A DNA stretch of 64,000 nt, taken from CAXTPV01 sp965276715 (GTDB lineage Bacteria > Pseudomonadota > Alphaproteobacteria > Acetobacterales > Acetobacteraceae). Each line of letters begins with the position of its first letter. The first letter of the stretch is position 1. The stretch lies in NCBI GenBank assembly GCA_965276715.1, contig OZ255622.1:1426001-1490000 (forward strand). Direction: 5' to 3'. The notes below the pieces were generated by a model. The model saw only the letters and a list, made by a program, of their open reading frames with translations. It ran no database searches and was not told the origin of the DNA. This document shows, piece after piece, positions 16,672 through 26,324 of the stretch. Made by a program: the position numbers and the translations under genes.

Positions 16672-18051
16672 ATGATGTCCAACACGCGCTCGGCTGCCAT
16701 CGCCGCTTGCGTCATCGCCCTGCCGGTCGCCGCGCGCGCGAACGCCGGTTTCGCTCTCAATGACGGCCTGACCGACTGGACGGCGAACGCCTACGCGGGG
16801 GAGGCCGCGAAGGCCTATGACGCGGGCACCGCATGGACCAACCCGGCGGGCATGGTGCGCCTGCACGGCACCGAGCTCGACAGCTCCATCAACTTCATCG
16901 ACCCGAGTCTGAACTTCGTCGGCAACGACTATATCGACAACAAGCCGGTCTCCGGGCCGCAGTCGCGGCACGGGATCGATCCCGCGATCTCGGCGGGATC
17001 GGCGATCGTGATCTCGCTGACGCCAGACCTGAAGCTGGGCTTCTCGGCGCAGAGTCCGTTCGCCTCGCGCCTGAGCTTCTCGCCGTCGAACTATGTGGGG
17101 CGTTACGAGGACACGAACTCGATCCCGACCAACGTGCAGGGACTGTTCTCGGCCGCCTATGCGATCGATGATCATCTGTCGATCGGTGGCGGACCTTATG
17201 TCAGCTACTTCAAGGATCGGCAGTCGCACGCGGTCGATCTGAGCAATGCGACGGTGAACGGGGTGGCGATCCCGCTCGGGCCGGCAGGATCGGACCCATA
17301 CGCGGAGTTCCGCGGCGACAATTACGCGGCCGGTTACGATGTCGGCGCCCTCTACCAGTTCAACGACCGGGTCAGGGTCGGCGTGAACTACCATTCGCGC
17401 GTCGACCACGTGCTCGAAGGGTTCCAGACCATCTACATCCCGCCGCAGGTGGCGGCGGGGCCGCTGGGCGCGCTGGTCGTGCCGCAACTGCGGACGCAGA
17501 TCTACAACGCCCACGTCAAGCAGACCCTCCCCGGCTGGGTCGACACCTCGTTCTACTGGCAGGTGACGCCGGCGTGGGCGGTGATGGCGAACGCGACGTG
17601 GACGCAATGGTCGCTGTTCCAAAACAGCCGGATCAATCCGGACAATCCGGCACTGCCGGTGACGACGAACATCCAGTACAATTTCCACGACACGGTGACC
17701 GCCGGCGCCGGCGTCAACTACCGGCCGCCCGCGGTCCAGAAGCTGCTGCTGCAGGGCGGCCTGACCTATGACCAGAGCCCGATCGACGACAGCACGCGGC
17801 AGGCCTCGATCCCGGACGGCAGCCGGATCGAGCTCGGCATCGGTGCGAGCTACCGGCTGACCAGGATGGTGGCGTTGTCGATCGCCTACACCCACTATTT
17901 CTTCATCGACGCAAACAACATCCACAACTCGATCGGCGACACCATCAACCGGACCGCGCTCGGCACGGTCGACCTGCCGGCGGGCACCCTGATCGGACAC
18001 TACAACATCGACAACAACGCGCTATCGGTCGGCCTCAAGACGTTTTTTTGA
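16672..18051 (+). CDS. OmpP1/FadL-family long-chain fatty-acid porin
   Basis: A 459-residue outer-membrane protein with a signal peptide (cleavage near RANA, residue 24). The mature N-terminus, GFALNDGLTDWTANAYAGEA, is the hatch region typical of FadL/TodX. NPAGMVRL is the family hallmark, and the barrel ends in phenylalanine (LKTFF). It would admit hydrophobic substrates such as fatty acids. It heads the beta-oxidation region, and the operator-like palindrome at 16609 suggests control by the MerR protein encoded next. Confidence 0.9.
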   Translation: MMSNTRSAAIAACVIALPVAARANAGFALNDGLTDWTANAYAGEAAKAYDAGTAWTNPAGMVRLHGTELDSSINFIDPSLNFVGNDYIDNKPVSGPQSRHGIDPAISAGSAIVISLTPDLKLGFSAQSPFASRLSFSPSNYVGRYEDTNSIPTNVQGLFSAAYAIDDHLSIGGGPYVSYFKDRQSHAVDLSNATVNGVAIPLGPAGSDPYAEFRGDNYAAGYDVGALYQFNDRVRVGVNYHSRVDHVLEGFQTIYIPPQVAAGPLGALVVPQLRTQIYNAHVKQTLPGWVDTSFYWQVTPAWAVMANATWTQWSLFQNSRINPDNPALPVTTNIQYNFHDTVTAGAGVNYRPPAVQKLLLQGGLTYDQSPIDDSTRQASIPDGSRIELGIGASYRLTRMVALSIAYTHYFFIDANNIHNSIGDTINRTALGTVDLPAGTLIGHYNIDNNALSVGLKTFF

Positions 18052-18103
18052 GAGGGGGCGAAGCGGGCGGCCTTGCGGCACGCCCGGACGGCGGCTAATC
18101 AAG

Positions 18104-18121
18104 GGTTGACGTATAGGGCAG
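18104..18121 (+). promoter_or_regulatory. putative MerR autoregulatory site
   Basis: GGGTTGACGTATAGGGCA shares 12 consecutive bases (GGTTGACGTATA) with the palindromic site upstream of fadL; here the second half-site is degenerate. It lies between the fadL stop and the MerR gene. Confidence 0.45.
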
Positions 18122-18196
18122 CCTCCTGCCGCAGATTTCGACGTGATCGATCGAGACAGGGATTTCAGACGCGTGCCGCGGACGATCATCGATCCG

Positions 18197-18622
18197 ATGC
18201 CGGGCGACCGGGACCGTATCTACAGCGTGACCGAACTCGCGCGCGAGTTCGGCACCACGGCGCGCGCGATCCGGTTCTATGAGGGCAAGGGCTTGCTGTC
18301 GCCGAGCCGGGTCGGGAGCAATCGCGTCTACACGCATCGTGACCGGGCCCGGCTGGTGCTGATCCTGCGCGGCAAGCGGCTCGGCTTCAGCCTGCGGGAG
18401 ATCAAGGAATTTCTGGCACTCTACCACAACAGCTCGGACGGCGTGCTGCAGATGCGCAGCCTCGCCGGGCGGCTTCGCGAACGGATGCAGGATCTCGAGC
18501 ATCAACAGGCGGTGCTGACCGAGACGCTCGACGATCTCCGGCGGCTGCTGGCGACGGTCGAGCTGTCGATCGGTGGCAGTGGCGCAGGGGAAGCACTCGC
18601 GTCGAAACGAAAAGCGGGCTGA
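18197..18622 (+). CDS. MerR-family regulator, LiuR-like
   Basis: A 141-residue regulator. The N-terminal winged helix reads YSVTELAREFGTTARAIRFY followed by EGKGLLSPSRVGSNRVYTHRD. Then comes the LILRGKRLGFSLREIKEFL segment typical of LiuR-type regulators of acyl-CoA catabolism, and a C-terminal coiled coil for dimers. No metal-binding cysteines are present, as expected for this subgroup. A GTG at 18143 would add 18 residues; neither start has a clear Shine-Dalgarno. Its place between fadL and thiolase suggests it controls the whole island, probably in response to an acyl-CoA (inference). Confidence 0.88.
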   Translation: MPGDRDRIYSVTELAREFGTTARAIRFYEGKGLLSPSRVGSNRVYTHRDRARLVLILRGKRLGFSLREIKEFLALYHNSSDGVLQMRSLAGRLRERMQDLEHQQAVLTETLDDLRRLLATVELSIGGSGAGEALASKRKAG

Positions 18623-18655
18623 GCACACGCGGCCCGGGGGTCAAGGAGAACGTCC

Positions 18656-19792
18656 ATGCGACACGCAGTCATCGCCGGTTATTGCCGCTCCCCGTTCACG
18701 TTCGCGGCCAAGGGGGCGCTGGCGCGCACCAGGCCCGACGATCTCGCGGCCGAGATCGTGCGCGCGCTGATCGAGCGGACCGGTGTCGATCCGTCGACGA
18801 TCGAGGACCTGATCCTCGGCTGCGCGATGCCGGAAGGCGAGCAGGGCTTCAATCTCGCCCGCCTGGTGGTGCTGCTGGCCGGACTGCCGCAGAGCGTGGG
18901 CGGGGCGACGCTGAACCGTTTCTGCGGCTCGTCGATGAGTGCGGTGCATATCGCGGCCGGCTCGATCGCGACGGGGTCGGGCGACGCGTTCATCGCGGCC
19001 GGCGTCGAGAGCATGAGCCGGCTGCCGATGTCGGGGTTCAACTTCATGCCCAACAAGACGCTGCACGAGAGCGTGCCGGGCGCATACATGACGATGGGCG
19101 ACACGGCCGAGAACGTGGCCCGGCAATGGCAGCTGACGCGGGCCGAGCAGGAGGCGTTCGCGGTCACGAGCCAGCGCAAGGCGGCGGCCGCGCGCGCCGA
19201 CGGGCGGATGGCGGCCGAGATCGTGCCGATCGCGATCAAGGGCGGACGGGTCGAGCAGGATGGCTGCCTGCGCCCGGAGACGTCGGCCGAGGGGCTGGCC
19301 GGGCTGAAGCCCGCCTTCCGGCCGGACGGGTCGGTGACGGCGGGCACGTCCTCGCCGCTGACCGACGGGGCGAGTGCGGTTCTGGTGTGTTCGGAGGATT
19401 ACGCCCACGAACACGGATTGAAGCCGATGGCGCGGATCCGGGCGCAGGCGGTGTCGGGCTGCGCGCCGGAGATCATGGGGATCGGGCCGATCGGGGCTTC
19501 GCGCAAGGCGCTGGCGCGGGCGGGGATCGAGGCATCCGCGCTCGATGTGGTCGAACTGAACGAGGCGTTCGCGAGCCAGTCGATCGCGACGGTGCGCGAA
19601 CTCGGCGTGCGCGAGGAGGCGCTGAACATCGACGGCGGCGCGATCGCGATCGGGCATCCGCTGGGGGCCACGGGGGCTCGCCTGGTGGGCAAGGCCGCGA
19701 GCCTGCTGGCGCGTGACGGCGGCCGCTACGCGCTGGCGACGCAGTGCATCGGCGGCGGCCAGGGGATCGCGACCGTGCTGGAGCGGGTGTGA
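18656..19792 (+). CDS. acetyl-CoA C-acyltransferase (3-ketoacyl-CoA thiolase)
   Basis: A 378-residue thiolase that cleaves 3-ketoacyl-CoA to acetyl-CoA and a shortened acyl-CoA. The nucleophilic Cys is C90 in LNRFCGSSMSA. NEAFASQ, GGAIAIGHPLGATGAR and the C-terminal CIGGGQG carry the other catalytic residues. A strong AAGGAG lies 8 nt before ATG 18656. The stop overlaps the next ATG (TGATG), so thiolase and the multifunctional subunit are coupled, as in fadAB-type operons. Confidence 0.95.
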   Translation: MRHAVIAGYCRSPFTFAAKGALARTRPDDLAAEIVRALIERTGVDPSTIEDLILGCAMPEGEQGFNLARLVVLLAGLPQSVGGATLNRFCGSSMSAVHIAAGSIATGSGDAFIAAGVESMSRLPMSGFNFMPNKTLHESVPGAYMTMGDTAENVARQWQLTRAEQEAFAVTSQRKAAAARADGRMAAEIVPIAIKGGRVEQDGCLRPETSAEGLAGLKPAFRPDGSVTAGTSSPLTDGASAVLVCSEDYAHEHGLKPMARIRAQAVSGCAPEIMGIGPIGASRKALARAGIEASALDVVELNEAFASQSIATVRELGVREEALNIDGGAIAIGHPLGATGARLVGKAASLLARDGGRYALATQCIGGGQGIATVLERV

Positions 19793-22119
19793 TGGCGATG
19801 AGGAAAGTCGCCGTCGTGGGCGCCGGCGTGATGGGCGCCGGCATCGCGGCCCAAGTGGCGAACGCGGGCGTGGGCGTGCTGCTGCTGGATGTGGTGCCGC
19901 AAGGTGCCGAGAACCGCAACGCGGTCGCCGAGGGCGCACTGGCGAGGATGCTCAAGACGCAGCCGGCGCCGTTCATGTCGAAGGCGGCGGCGCGGCTGGT
20001 GGAGACGGGCAATGTCGAGGATGATCTCGGCAGGATCGCCGAATGCGACTGGGTTATCGAGGCGATCATCGAGCGGCTCGACCTCAAGCAGGCGCTGTAT
20101 CGGCGGATCGAGGCGGTGCGCCGGCCGGGGACGGCGGTGTCGTCGAACACGTCGACGATCCCGTTGCGGGACCTGGTTTCGGGCCTCGGGCCGGCGTTCG
20201 CGAGCGACTTCATGATCACGCACTTCTTCAATCCGCCGCGCTACATGCGGCTGCTCGAGGTGGTCGCAGGACCCGACAGCGATCCGGCGCTGGTGGCTTC
20301 GGTGTCCGCGTTCGCGGACGTCACGCTCGGGAAGTCGATCGTGGCGTGCCGCGACAGTCCCGGCTTCATCGCCAACCGGCTTGGCTGCTACTGGATGACG
20401 CGCGCGGTGCGCCTCGCGATCGAGCAGCATCTGACGGTCGAGGAGGCGGATGCGGTGAACGGCTCGCCGTTCGGCATCCCGAAGACGGGTGTGTTCGGGC
20501 TGTCGGACCTGGTCGGTCTCGACCTGATGCCGCACGTGAACGCGAGCATGCGCGAGAGCCTGCCGGCGTCGGACTGGTTCCAGGAGATCGCGGGCGAGAT
20601 TCCGCTGATGGCGCGGATGATCGCGTCGGGCCAGACGGGACGGAAGGGCAAGGGCGGGTTCACCAGGGTCGGCAAGGCTTCGGACAAGCGGACGCGCGAG
20701 GTGATCGACCTGCAGACCGGCGCGTATCGGCCCGAGGGACGGGCGGAACTGCCGGAGCTGGCCGCGACCAAGGGCGATCTGCGGGCGCTGCTGTCGAGCG
20801 AGGGCCGCGCCGGCCGGTATGCGTGGTCGGTGTATGGGCCGGTGCTGGCCTATGCGGCGATGCTGGTGCCGGACGCGGCCGAGACGATCACGGCGGTCGA
20901 TGAGGCGATGCGGCTCGGCTACAACTGGCGCTGGGGCCCGTTCGAGCTGATCGACAAGGTGGGCACGGCCTGGTTCGCGGAGCGGCTGCGTTCGTCGGGG
21001 ATCCCCGTCCCTGCCCTGCTCGACGCGGCGGCGTCGAAGGGCGAGCCGTTCTACACGGTCGAGGGCGGCCGCAAGCAGGCATTCGGAACCGACGGACATT
21101 ATCGTCCGGTCGAGCGGCCCGCCGGCGTCCTGAGCCTCGAGGATGTCAAGCGCGGGGCGAAGCCGCTGCTGCGCAATGCGGGTGCCTCGCTCTGGGACAT
21201 CGGCGACGGGGTCGCGTGCTTCGAGATCACGGCGAAGGCGTCGGCGATCGACGAGGCGGTGCTGTCGCTGCTCGACAAGTCGATCGACCTGGTGGGCGCG
21301 CAATGCAAGGCGCTGGTGCTGCATGGCGAGGGCAAGAACTTCTCGGTCGGCGCCAATCTGGGCGCGGTGATCTACGGCGTGAACATCGCGGCCTGGAGCG
21401 AGCTCGACAAGATGATCGCGTCGGGGCAGGCGGTGATGCTGCGTCTGAAGCGGGCGCCCTTCCCTGTCGTCGCGGCGCCGTTCGGCATGGCGCTCGGCGG
21501 CGGCTGCGAGCTGGTGCTGCATTCGGACGCGGTGCAGGCGCACGCCGAGACGTATGCTGGGCTGGTGGAAGGCGGGGTCGGGCTGGTGCCCGGCTGGGGC
21601 GGCTGCGGCGCGATGCTGCTGCGCGGGCAGGAGATGAAGGGCGCGCCGAAGGGACCGATGCCGGCGCCGGCCAAGGCGTTCGAGCTGATCGGGACCGCGA
21701 AGGTGTCGGGGTCGGCGGCGGAAGCGCGCGAGATGGGGATCCTGCGCGCGAACGACGGGATCACGATGAACCGGGACCGGCTGCTGGCGGACGCGAAGGC
21801 GCGCGCGCTGGGGATGGTCGAGGGTTACGCGCCGCCCTCGCCCGCGGAGCTGCGGTTGCCGGGGCCGTCGGGCCGGCTCGCGATGGAGCTCGCGCTGCGG
21901 GGGATGGCGGCGCAGGGACAAGCGACCCCGCACGACGTGACGGTGGGACTCGAACTCGCCACCGTGCTGAGCGGCGGGGAGACCGACATGCTCGACGTGC
22001 TGACCGAGTCTGACGTGATGGATCTCGAGCGGCAGGCGTTCGTCCGGCTGGCCAGGACCAGGCCCACGATCGCGCGGATCGAGCACATGCTCGAGACCGG
22101 CAAGCCGTTGCGGAACTAG
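19792..22119 (+). CDS. 3-hydroxyacyl-CoA dehydrogenase/enoyl-CoA hydratase fusion, FadN-type order
   Basis: A 775-residue bifunctional beta-oxidation enzyme. It begins with the NAD-binding KVAVVGAGVMGAGIAAQVA, then FFNPPRYMRLLEVVAGPDSD and DSPGFIANRLGC, typical of 3-hydroxyacyl-CoA dehydrogenase. The crotonase domain is at the C-terminal end (LVLHGEGKNFSVGANLG, GMALGGGCELVLHSD, GVGLVPGWGG). This order is the reverse of E. coli FadB/FadJ and matches Bacillus FadN and archaeal fusions. It hydrates enoyl-CoA and oxidises the hydroxyacyl-CoA, feeding the thiolase encoded just upstream. Confidence 0.93.
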   Translation: MAMRKVAVVGAGVMGAGIAAQVANAGVGVLLLDVVPQGAENRNAVAEGALARMLKTQPAPFMSKAAARLVETGNVEDDLGRIAECDWVIEAIIERLDLKQALYRRIEAVRRPGTAVSSNTSTIPLRDLVSGLGPAFASDFMITHFFNPPRYMRLLEVVAGPDSDPALVASVSAFADVTLGKSIVACRDSPGFIANRLGCYWMTRAVRLAIEQHLTVEEADAVNGSPFGIPKTGVFGLSDLVGLDLMPHVNASMRESLPASDWFQEIAGEIPLMARMIASGQTGRKGKGGFTRVGKASDKRTREVIDLQTGAYRPEGRAELPELAATKGDLRALLSSEGRAGRYAWSVYGPVLAYAAMLVPDAAETITAVDEAMRLGYNWRWGPFELIDKVGTAWFAERLRSSGIPVPALLDAAASKGEPFYTVEGGRKQAFGTDGHYRPVERPAGVLSLEDVKRGAKPLLRNAGASLWDIGDGVACFEITAKASAIDEAVLSLLDKSIDLVGAQCKALVLHGEGKNFSVGANLGAVIYGVNIAAWSELDKMIASGQAVMLRLKRAPFPVVAAPFGMALGGGCELVLHSDAVQAHAETYAGLVEGGVGLVPGWGGCGAMLLRGQEMKGAPKGPMPAPAKAFELIGTAKVSGSAAEAREMGILRANDGITMNRDRLLADAKARALGMVEGYAPPSPAELRLPGPSGRLAMELALRGMAAQGQATPHDVTVGLELATVLSGGETDMLDVLTESDVMDLERQAFVRLARTRPTIARIEHMLETGKPLRN

Positions 22120-22157
22120 CGCGCCCACCGACATCGAGAGCCCAGGGAGGAGCCGAC

Positions 22158-23942
22158 ATGCAGACCTATCAGGCCCCGATTCGCGACATGCGGTTCGTTC
22201 TGCACGAGCTGCTGGGCGAGGAGACGGCGAGACGTGGCGTGCCGCAGGGGGAGTTCACGCCGGAGCTCGCCCTCACGGTGCTGGAGGAGGCGGGGAAATT
22301 CCTCAGTGCGACGCTGCTGCCGATCAACGCGTCGGGCGACGAGGAAGGCTGCCGGCTGGAGAACGGCGTGGTGCGGACGCCGAAAGGGTTCCGCGAGGCC
22401 TACCAGGCCTACTGCGAGGCGGGTTGGGCGGGAAGCTCGTGCGACCCGCGGTATGGCGGCCAGGGCATGCCGGAGACGATCGGCAAGATGCTCGAGGAGA
22501 TGACGAGCGCGGTCAATCTGTCGTTCGGGCTGTATCCGGGACTGACGCGGGGTGCCTACGAGTCGATCCTCGGGTTCGGGTCCGACGAGATCAAGGACCT
22601 CTATCTGCCGAGGATGGTCAGCGGCGAATGGTCGGGGACGATGTGCCTGACGGAGGCGCATTGCGGGACCGATCTCGGGTTGCTGCGCACGCGCGCGGTG
22701 CCGTCGGGCGATGGCAGCTACCGGATCACGGGGTCGAAGATCTTCATCAGCGCCGGCGAGCACGACCTGACCGAGAACATCATCCACCTGGTGCTGGCGC
22801 GGCTGCCGGACGCGCCGGCGGGCATCAAGGGGATCTCGATGTTCCTGGTGCCGAAGTTCCTGCCGAACGAGGATGGCTCGAAGGGCCAGCGCAACGGGCT
22901 GGTGTGCACGAGCATCGAGCACAAGATGGGGCTGCGCGCGTCGGCGACCGCGCAGATGAGCTTCGACGACGCCAGGGGCTGGCTGATCGGCGCGCCGCAT
23001 CGCGGCATGCAGGCGATGTTCGTGATGATGAACAACGAGCGGCTCGCGGTGGGCAACCAGGGGCTGGGTGTGGCGGAAGCCGCCTATCAGAGCGCGGTCG
23101 CGTATGCGCGAGACCGGCTGCAGGGGCGTTCGCTCGGCAAGAGCGGTCACGCGCCGGCGGCCGCGGATCCGATCATCGTGCATCCGGATGTGCGGCGGAT
23201 GCTGATGACGATGCGGGCGACGACCGAGGGGTGCCGGGCGCTGGGCACCTGGGTCGCGTGCGCGCTGGAGGCGGCGCACCACTCGGCCGATCCGGAGGCC
23301 AGGCGCGATGCGGAGGATTTCCTCGCGCTGATGACGCCGGTGATCAAGGCGCTGTTCACCGATCTCGGGTCGGAGGCGGCGAACATCGCGGTGCAGGTGT
23401 ATGGCGGGCACGGCTATATCCGCGACCACGGGATCGAGCAGTATGTGCGGGATGCCCGGATCGCGCAGATCTACGAGGGGACGAACGGGATCCAGGCGCT
23501 GGACCTGGTCGGGCGCAAGCTCGGCGAGGGCAACGGGCGGCTGCTGCGGACGTTCTTCCATCCGGTGAGCGAGTTCATCGAGGCGAACAAGGCCGATCCG
23601 AGGATCGGCAAGATGGTGGCGGGACTGGAGCGTGCATTCGGGGCGCTGCAGAAGGCGACGGGGTATATCGTGGCGACCGGGCAGGGCGATCCGGAGAATG
23701 CGGTGTCGGGGGCCACCGATTACCTGCGGCTGCTGGGCACGGTGGCGCTCGGCTTCATGTGGTGCCGGGCGGCGTTGGTCGCGTCCGAGCACGAGACGGA
23801 GCCGTTCTATCGCGACAAGTTGGCGACCGCGCGGTTCTTTTCCGAGCGGATCCTGCCGCAATCGTTCGCGCTGATGCAGGCGGTGCTGGCGGGCAAGGAA
23901 TCGATGATGGCGATCAGCGAGGACGCGTTTGTCAGAGCGTGA
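22158..23942 (+). CDS. acyl-CoA dehydrogenase (FadE-type, with C-terminal extension)
   Basis: A 594-residue flavoprotein that makes the first double bond in acyl-CoA and passes electrons to ETF. Seen are MCLTEAHCGTDLGLLRT, the FAD/substrate loop; KIFISAGEHDLTENIIHLVLA; EHKMGLRASATAQMSFDD; and YGGHGYIRDHGIEQYVRDARIAQIYEGTNGIQ, which includes the catalytic-glutamate region. The extra ~130 C-terminal residues are the PF12806 extension. GGGAGGAG precedes ATG 22158. The end overlaps the ETF-quinone oxidoreductase gene by 14 bp. Confidence 0.93.
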   Translation: MQTYQAPIRDMRFVLHELLGEETARRGVPQGEFTPELALTVLEEAGKFLSATLLPINASGDEEGCRLENGVVRTPKGFREAYQAYCEAGWAGSSCDPRYGGQGMPETIGKMLEEMTSAVNLSFGLYPGLTRGAYESILGFGSDEIKDLYLPRMVSGEWSGTMCLTEAHCGTDLGLLRTRAVPSGDGSYRITGSKIFISAGEHDLTENIIHLVLARLPDAPAGIKGISMFLVPKFLPNEDGSKGQRNGLVCTSIEHKMGLRASATAQMSFDDARGWLIGAPHRGMQAMFVMMNNERLAVGNQGLGVAEAAYQSAVAYARDRLQGRSLGKSGHAPAAADPIIVHPDVRRMLMTMRATTEGCRALGTWVACALEAAHHSADPEARRDAEDFLALMTPVIKALFTDLGSEAANIAVQVYGGHGYIRDHGIEQYVRDARIAQIYEGTNGIQALDLVGRKLGEGNGRLLRTFFHPVSEFIEANKADPRIGKMVAGLERAFGALQKATGYIVATGQGDPENAVSGATDYLRLLGTVALGFMWCRAALVASEHETEPFYRDKLATARFFSERILPQSFALMQAVLAGKESMMAISEDAFVRA

Positions 23943-25557
23943 ATCGATCGCGTTCGACGTGGTCATCGTGGGCGCCGGCCCCGCGGGATTGGCGGCCGCG
24001 ATCCGCCTCAAGCAGGTCTCGCCCGATGCGTCGGTGTGCGTGGTGGAGAAAGGCGGCGAGGTCGGCGCGCACATCCTGTCGGGGGCGGTGATCGAGCCGA
24101 GGGCGCTCGAGGAGCTGCTGCCCGACTGGCGTGAGCGTGGCGCGCCGCTGGAGACGAAGGCGGGGAAGGATGTGTTCCTGTTCCTGACCGAGCATCGGTC
24201 GTTCCGGTCGCCGGTGCTGCTGCCGCAGATGCACAACGCGGGCAACTACATCGTCTCGCTGGGCAATGTGGTGCGGTGGCTCGGGGCCCAGGCGGAGGCG
24301 CTCGGGGTGGAGATCTATCCGGGGTTCTCGGCGGCCGCGCTGATCGAGGAGGACGGGCGGATCGTGGGGGTCGCGACCGGCGACATGGGGGTCACGCGCG
24401 GAGGCGAGCACGGCGCGAACTTCCAGCCGGGGATGGAGCTGCGGGCGACCTACACGCTGCTGGCGGAGGGCTGCCGCGGCAGTCTTGCCAAGCAGGCGAT
24501 GGCGCGGTTCGATCTGCGCCACGGGGTCGAGCCGCAGACCTACGGACTTGGGGTCAAGGAGCTGTGGGAGATCCCGGCGGCGAACCACAAGCCGGGCTTG
24601 ATCCAGCACACCGCGGGCTGGCCGCTCGACCGGTCGACCTATGGCGGGTCATGGCTGTACCATTTCGGCGAGAACCTGGTGTCGTACGGGTTCGTGGTCG
24701 GGCTCGACTACCAGAACCCGTGGATGTCGCCGTTCGACGAGATGCAGCGGCTGAAGCTGCATCCGGCGGTGCGGCCGCATTTCGAGGGCGGCAAGCGGAT
24801 CAGCTACGGGGCGCGGGCCTTGAGCGAGGGCGGACTGCAGTCGATCCCGCGCCTGACGTTCCCGGGCGGCGCGCTGCTCGGCGATACGGCGGGGTTCCTC
24901 AACGTGCCGAAGATCAAGGGCACGCATGCGGCGATGAAGTCGGGGATGCTGGCCGCCGAGGCCATCGGCGAGGCGCTCGCCAACGGCAAGCCGGCGGAGC
25001 CGGTGGGCTATATCGATCGGTTCAAGTCGAGCTGGCTGTGCGCCGAGCTGCACGGGGTGCGTAACTTCCGGCCGGCATTCGCGAAGTTCGGGCTGTATGG
25101 CGGGACGTTGTATGCGGGGCTCGACAGCATGGTGCTGCGCGGGCGGGCGCCGTGGACGATGCATCATCCGCATCCCGACTACGAGACGCTGCTGGATGCG
25201 TCGAAGGTGGCGAAGATCGAATATCCGAAGCCGGACGGGACGCTGACGTTCGACCGGCTGTCGTCGGTGTTCATCAGCAACACCAATCACGAGGAGAACC
25301 AGCCGGTCCATCTCAAGCTGCGCGAGCCGGAGCGGTGGCTCGGGGTGAACTGGGAGAGATACCGCAGTCCTGAAAGCCGCTATTGCCCTGCGGGCGTGTA
25401 CGAGGCGGTCGGCGTGGAGAACGGCATGCCGCGGCTGCAGATCAACGCGCAGAACTGCGTGCACTGCAAGACGTGCGACATCAAGGACCCGACCCAGAAC
25501 ATCGACTGGGTGACGCCGGAAGGCTCGGGCGGCCCGAACTATCCGGGCGGCATGTGA
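23929..25557 (+). CDS. electron transfer flavoprotein-ubiquinone oxidoreductase
   Basis: A 542-residue membrane-attached protein that passes electrons from ETF to ubiquinone. FAD binds at DVVIVGAGPAGLAAAIRL. The C-terminal 4Fe-4S site uses the Cys of YCPAGVYE and the three in NCVHCKTCDIKDPTQNI. Start is TTG 23929, supported by GAGGA a few bases upstream and by the lack of ATG or GTG before the FAD motif. It overlaps the acyl-CoA dehydrogenase stop, so the two are coupled. Confidence 0.95.
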   Translation: MSERESIAFDVVIVGAGPAGLAAAIRLKQVSPDASVCVVEKGGEVGAHILSGAVIEPRALEELLPDWRERGAPLETKAGKDVFLFLTEHRSFRSPVLLPQMHNAGNYIVSLGNVVRWLGAQAEALGVEIYPGFSAAALIEEDGRIVGVATGDMGVTRGGEHGANFQPGMELRATYTLLAEGCRGSLAKQAMARFDLRHGVEPQTYGLGVKELWEIPAANHKPGLIQHTAGWPLDRSTYGGSWLYHFGENLVSYGFVVGLDYQNPWMSPFDEMQRLKLHPAVRPHFEGGKRISYGARALSEGGLQSIPRLTFPGGALLGDTAGFLNVPKIKGTHAAMKSGMLAAEAIGEALANGKPAEPVGYIDRFKSSWLCAELHGVRNFRPAFAKFGLYGGTLYAGLDSMVLRGRAPWTMHHPHPDYETLLDASKVAKIEYPKPDGTLTFDRLSSVFISNTNHEENQPVHLKLREPERWLGVNWERYRSPESRYCPAGVYEAVGVENGMPRLQINAQNCVHCKTCDIKDPTQNIDWVTPEGSGGPNYPGGM

Positions 25558-25571
25558 ACGGAGATGCGGTC

Positions 25572-26324
25572 ATGAAGGCTCTCGTCCCGGTCAAGCGGGT
25601 CGTCGACTACAACGTGAAGGTCCGGGTGAAATCGGACGGCTCGGGCGTCGACGTTTCGGGCGTGAAGATGTCGATGAACCCGTTCGACGAGATCGCGGTC
25701 GAGGAGAGCGTGCGGCTGCGCGAGCGCGGTGTGGTGAGCGAGATCGTCGTGGTGTCGATCGGGACCGCGCAATGTCAGGAGACGCTGCGCACGGCGCTGG
25801 CGATGGGGGCGGACCGGGCGATCCTGGTGGAGACCGATGTGCAGCCGGAGCCGCTGGCGGTCGCCAAGATGCTGCGCTCGCTGGTGGAGCGCGAGCAGCC
25901 GCGCCTGGTGGTGATGGGCAAGCAGGCGATCGACGACGACATGAACGCGACCGGGCAGATGCTGGCGGCACTGCTCGGCTGGGGCCAGGGGACGTTCGCG
26001 TCCAAGCTTTCGATCGAGGGCGAGACGGCGACGGTGACGCGCGAGATCGATGGCGGGCTGGAGACGGTGGCACTCACGCTGCCGGCGATCGTGACGACCG
26101 ATTTGCGGCTGAACGAGCCGCGCTACGCCTCGCTGCCGAACATCATGAAGGCGCGCAAGAAGCCGCTCGAGACGATCACGCCGGCCGATCTCGGTGTCGA
26201 TCCGGCGCCGCGGCTGACGGTGGTCAAGGTGGTGGAGCCGCCGAAACGGTCGGCAGGCGTGAAGGTGGGGTCGGTCGCCGAACTGGTCGCCAAACTCCGC
26301 CACGAGGCGAAGGTGATTTCATGA
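25572..26324 (+). CDS. etfB: electron transfer flavoprotein beta subunit
   Basis: A 250-residue ETF small subunit. MKALVPVKRVVDYNVKVRV is the usual start, then KMSMNPFDEIAVEE, the recognition loop region, and the AMP site. The family signature VTREIDGGLETVALTLPAIVTTDLRLNEPRYASLPNIMKA is spread over residues ~155-195. It accepts electrons from acyl-CoA dehydrogenases together with EtfA. The stop overlaps the etfA start (ATGA). Confidence 0.96.
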   Translation: MKALVPVKRVVDYNVKVRVKSDGSGVDVSGVKMSMNPFDEIAVEESVRLRERGVVSEIVVVSIGTAQCQETLRTALAMGADRAILVETDVQPEPLAVAKMLRSLVEREQPRLVVMGKQAIDDDMNATGQMLAALLGWGQGTFASKLSIEGETATVTREIDGGLETVALTLPAIVTTDLRLNEPRYASLPNIMKARKKPLETITPADLGVDPAPRLTVVKVVEPPKRSAGVKVGSVAELVAKLRHEAKVIS

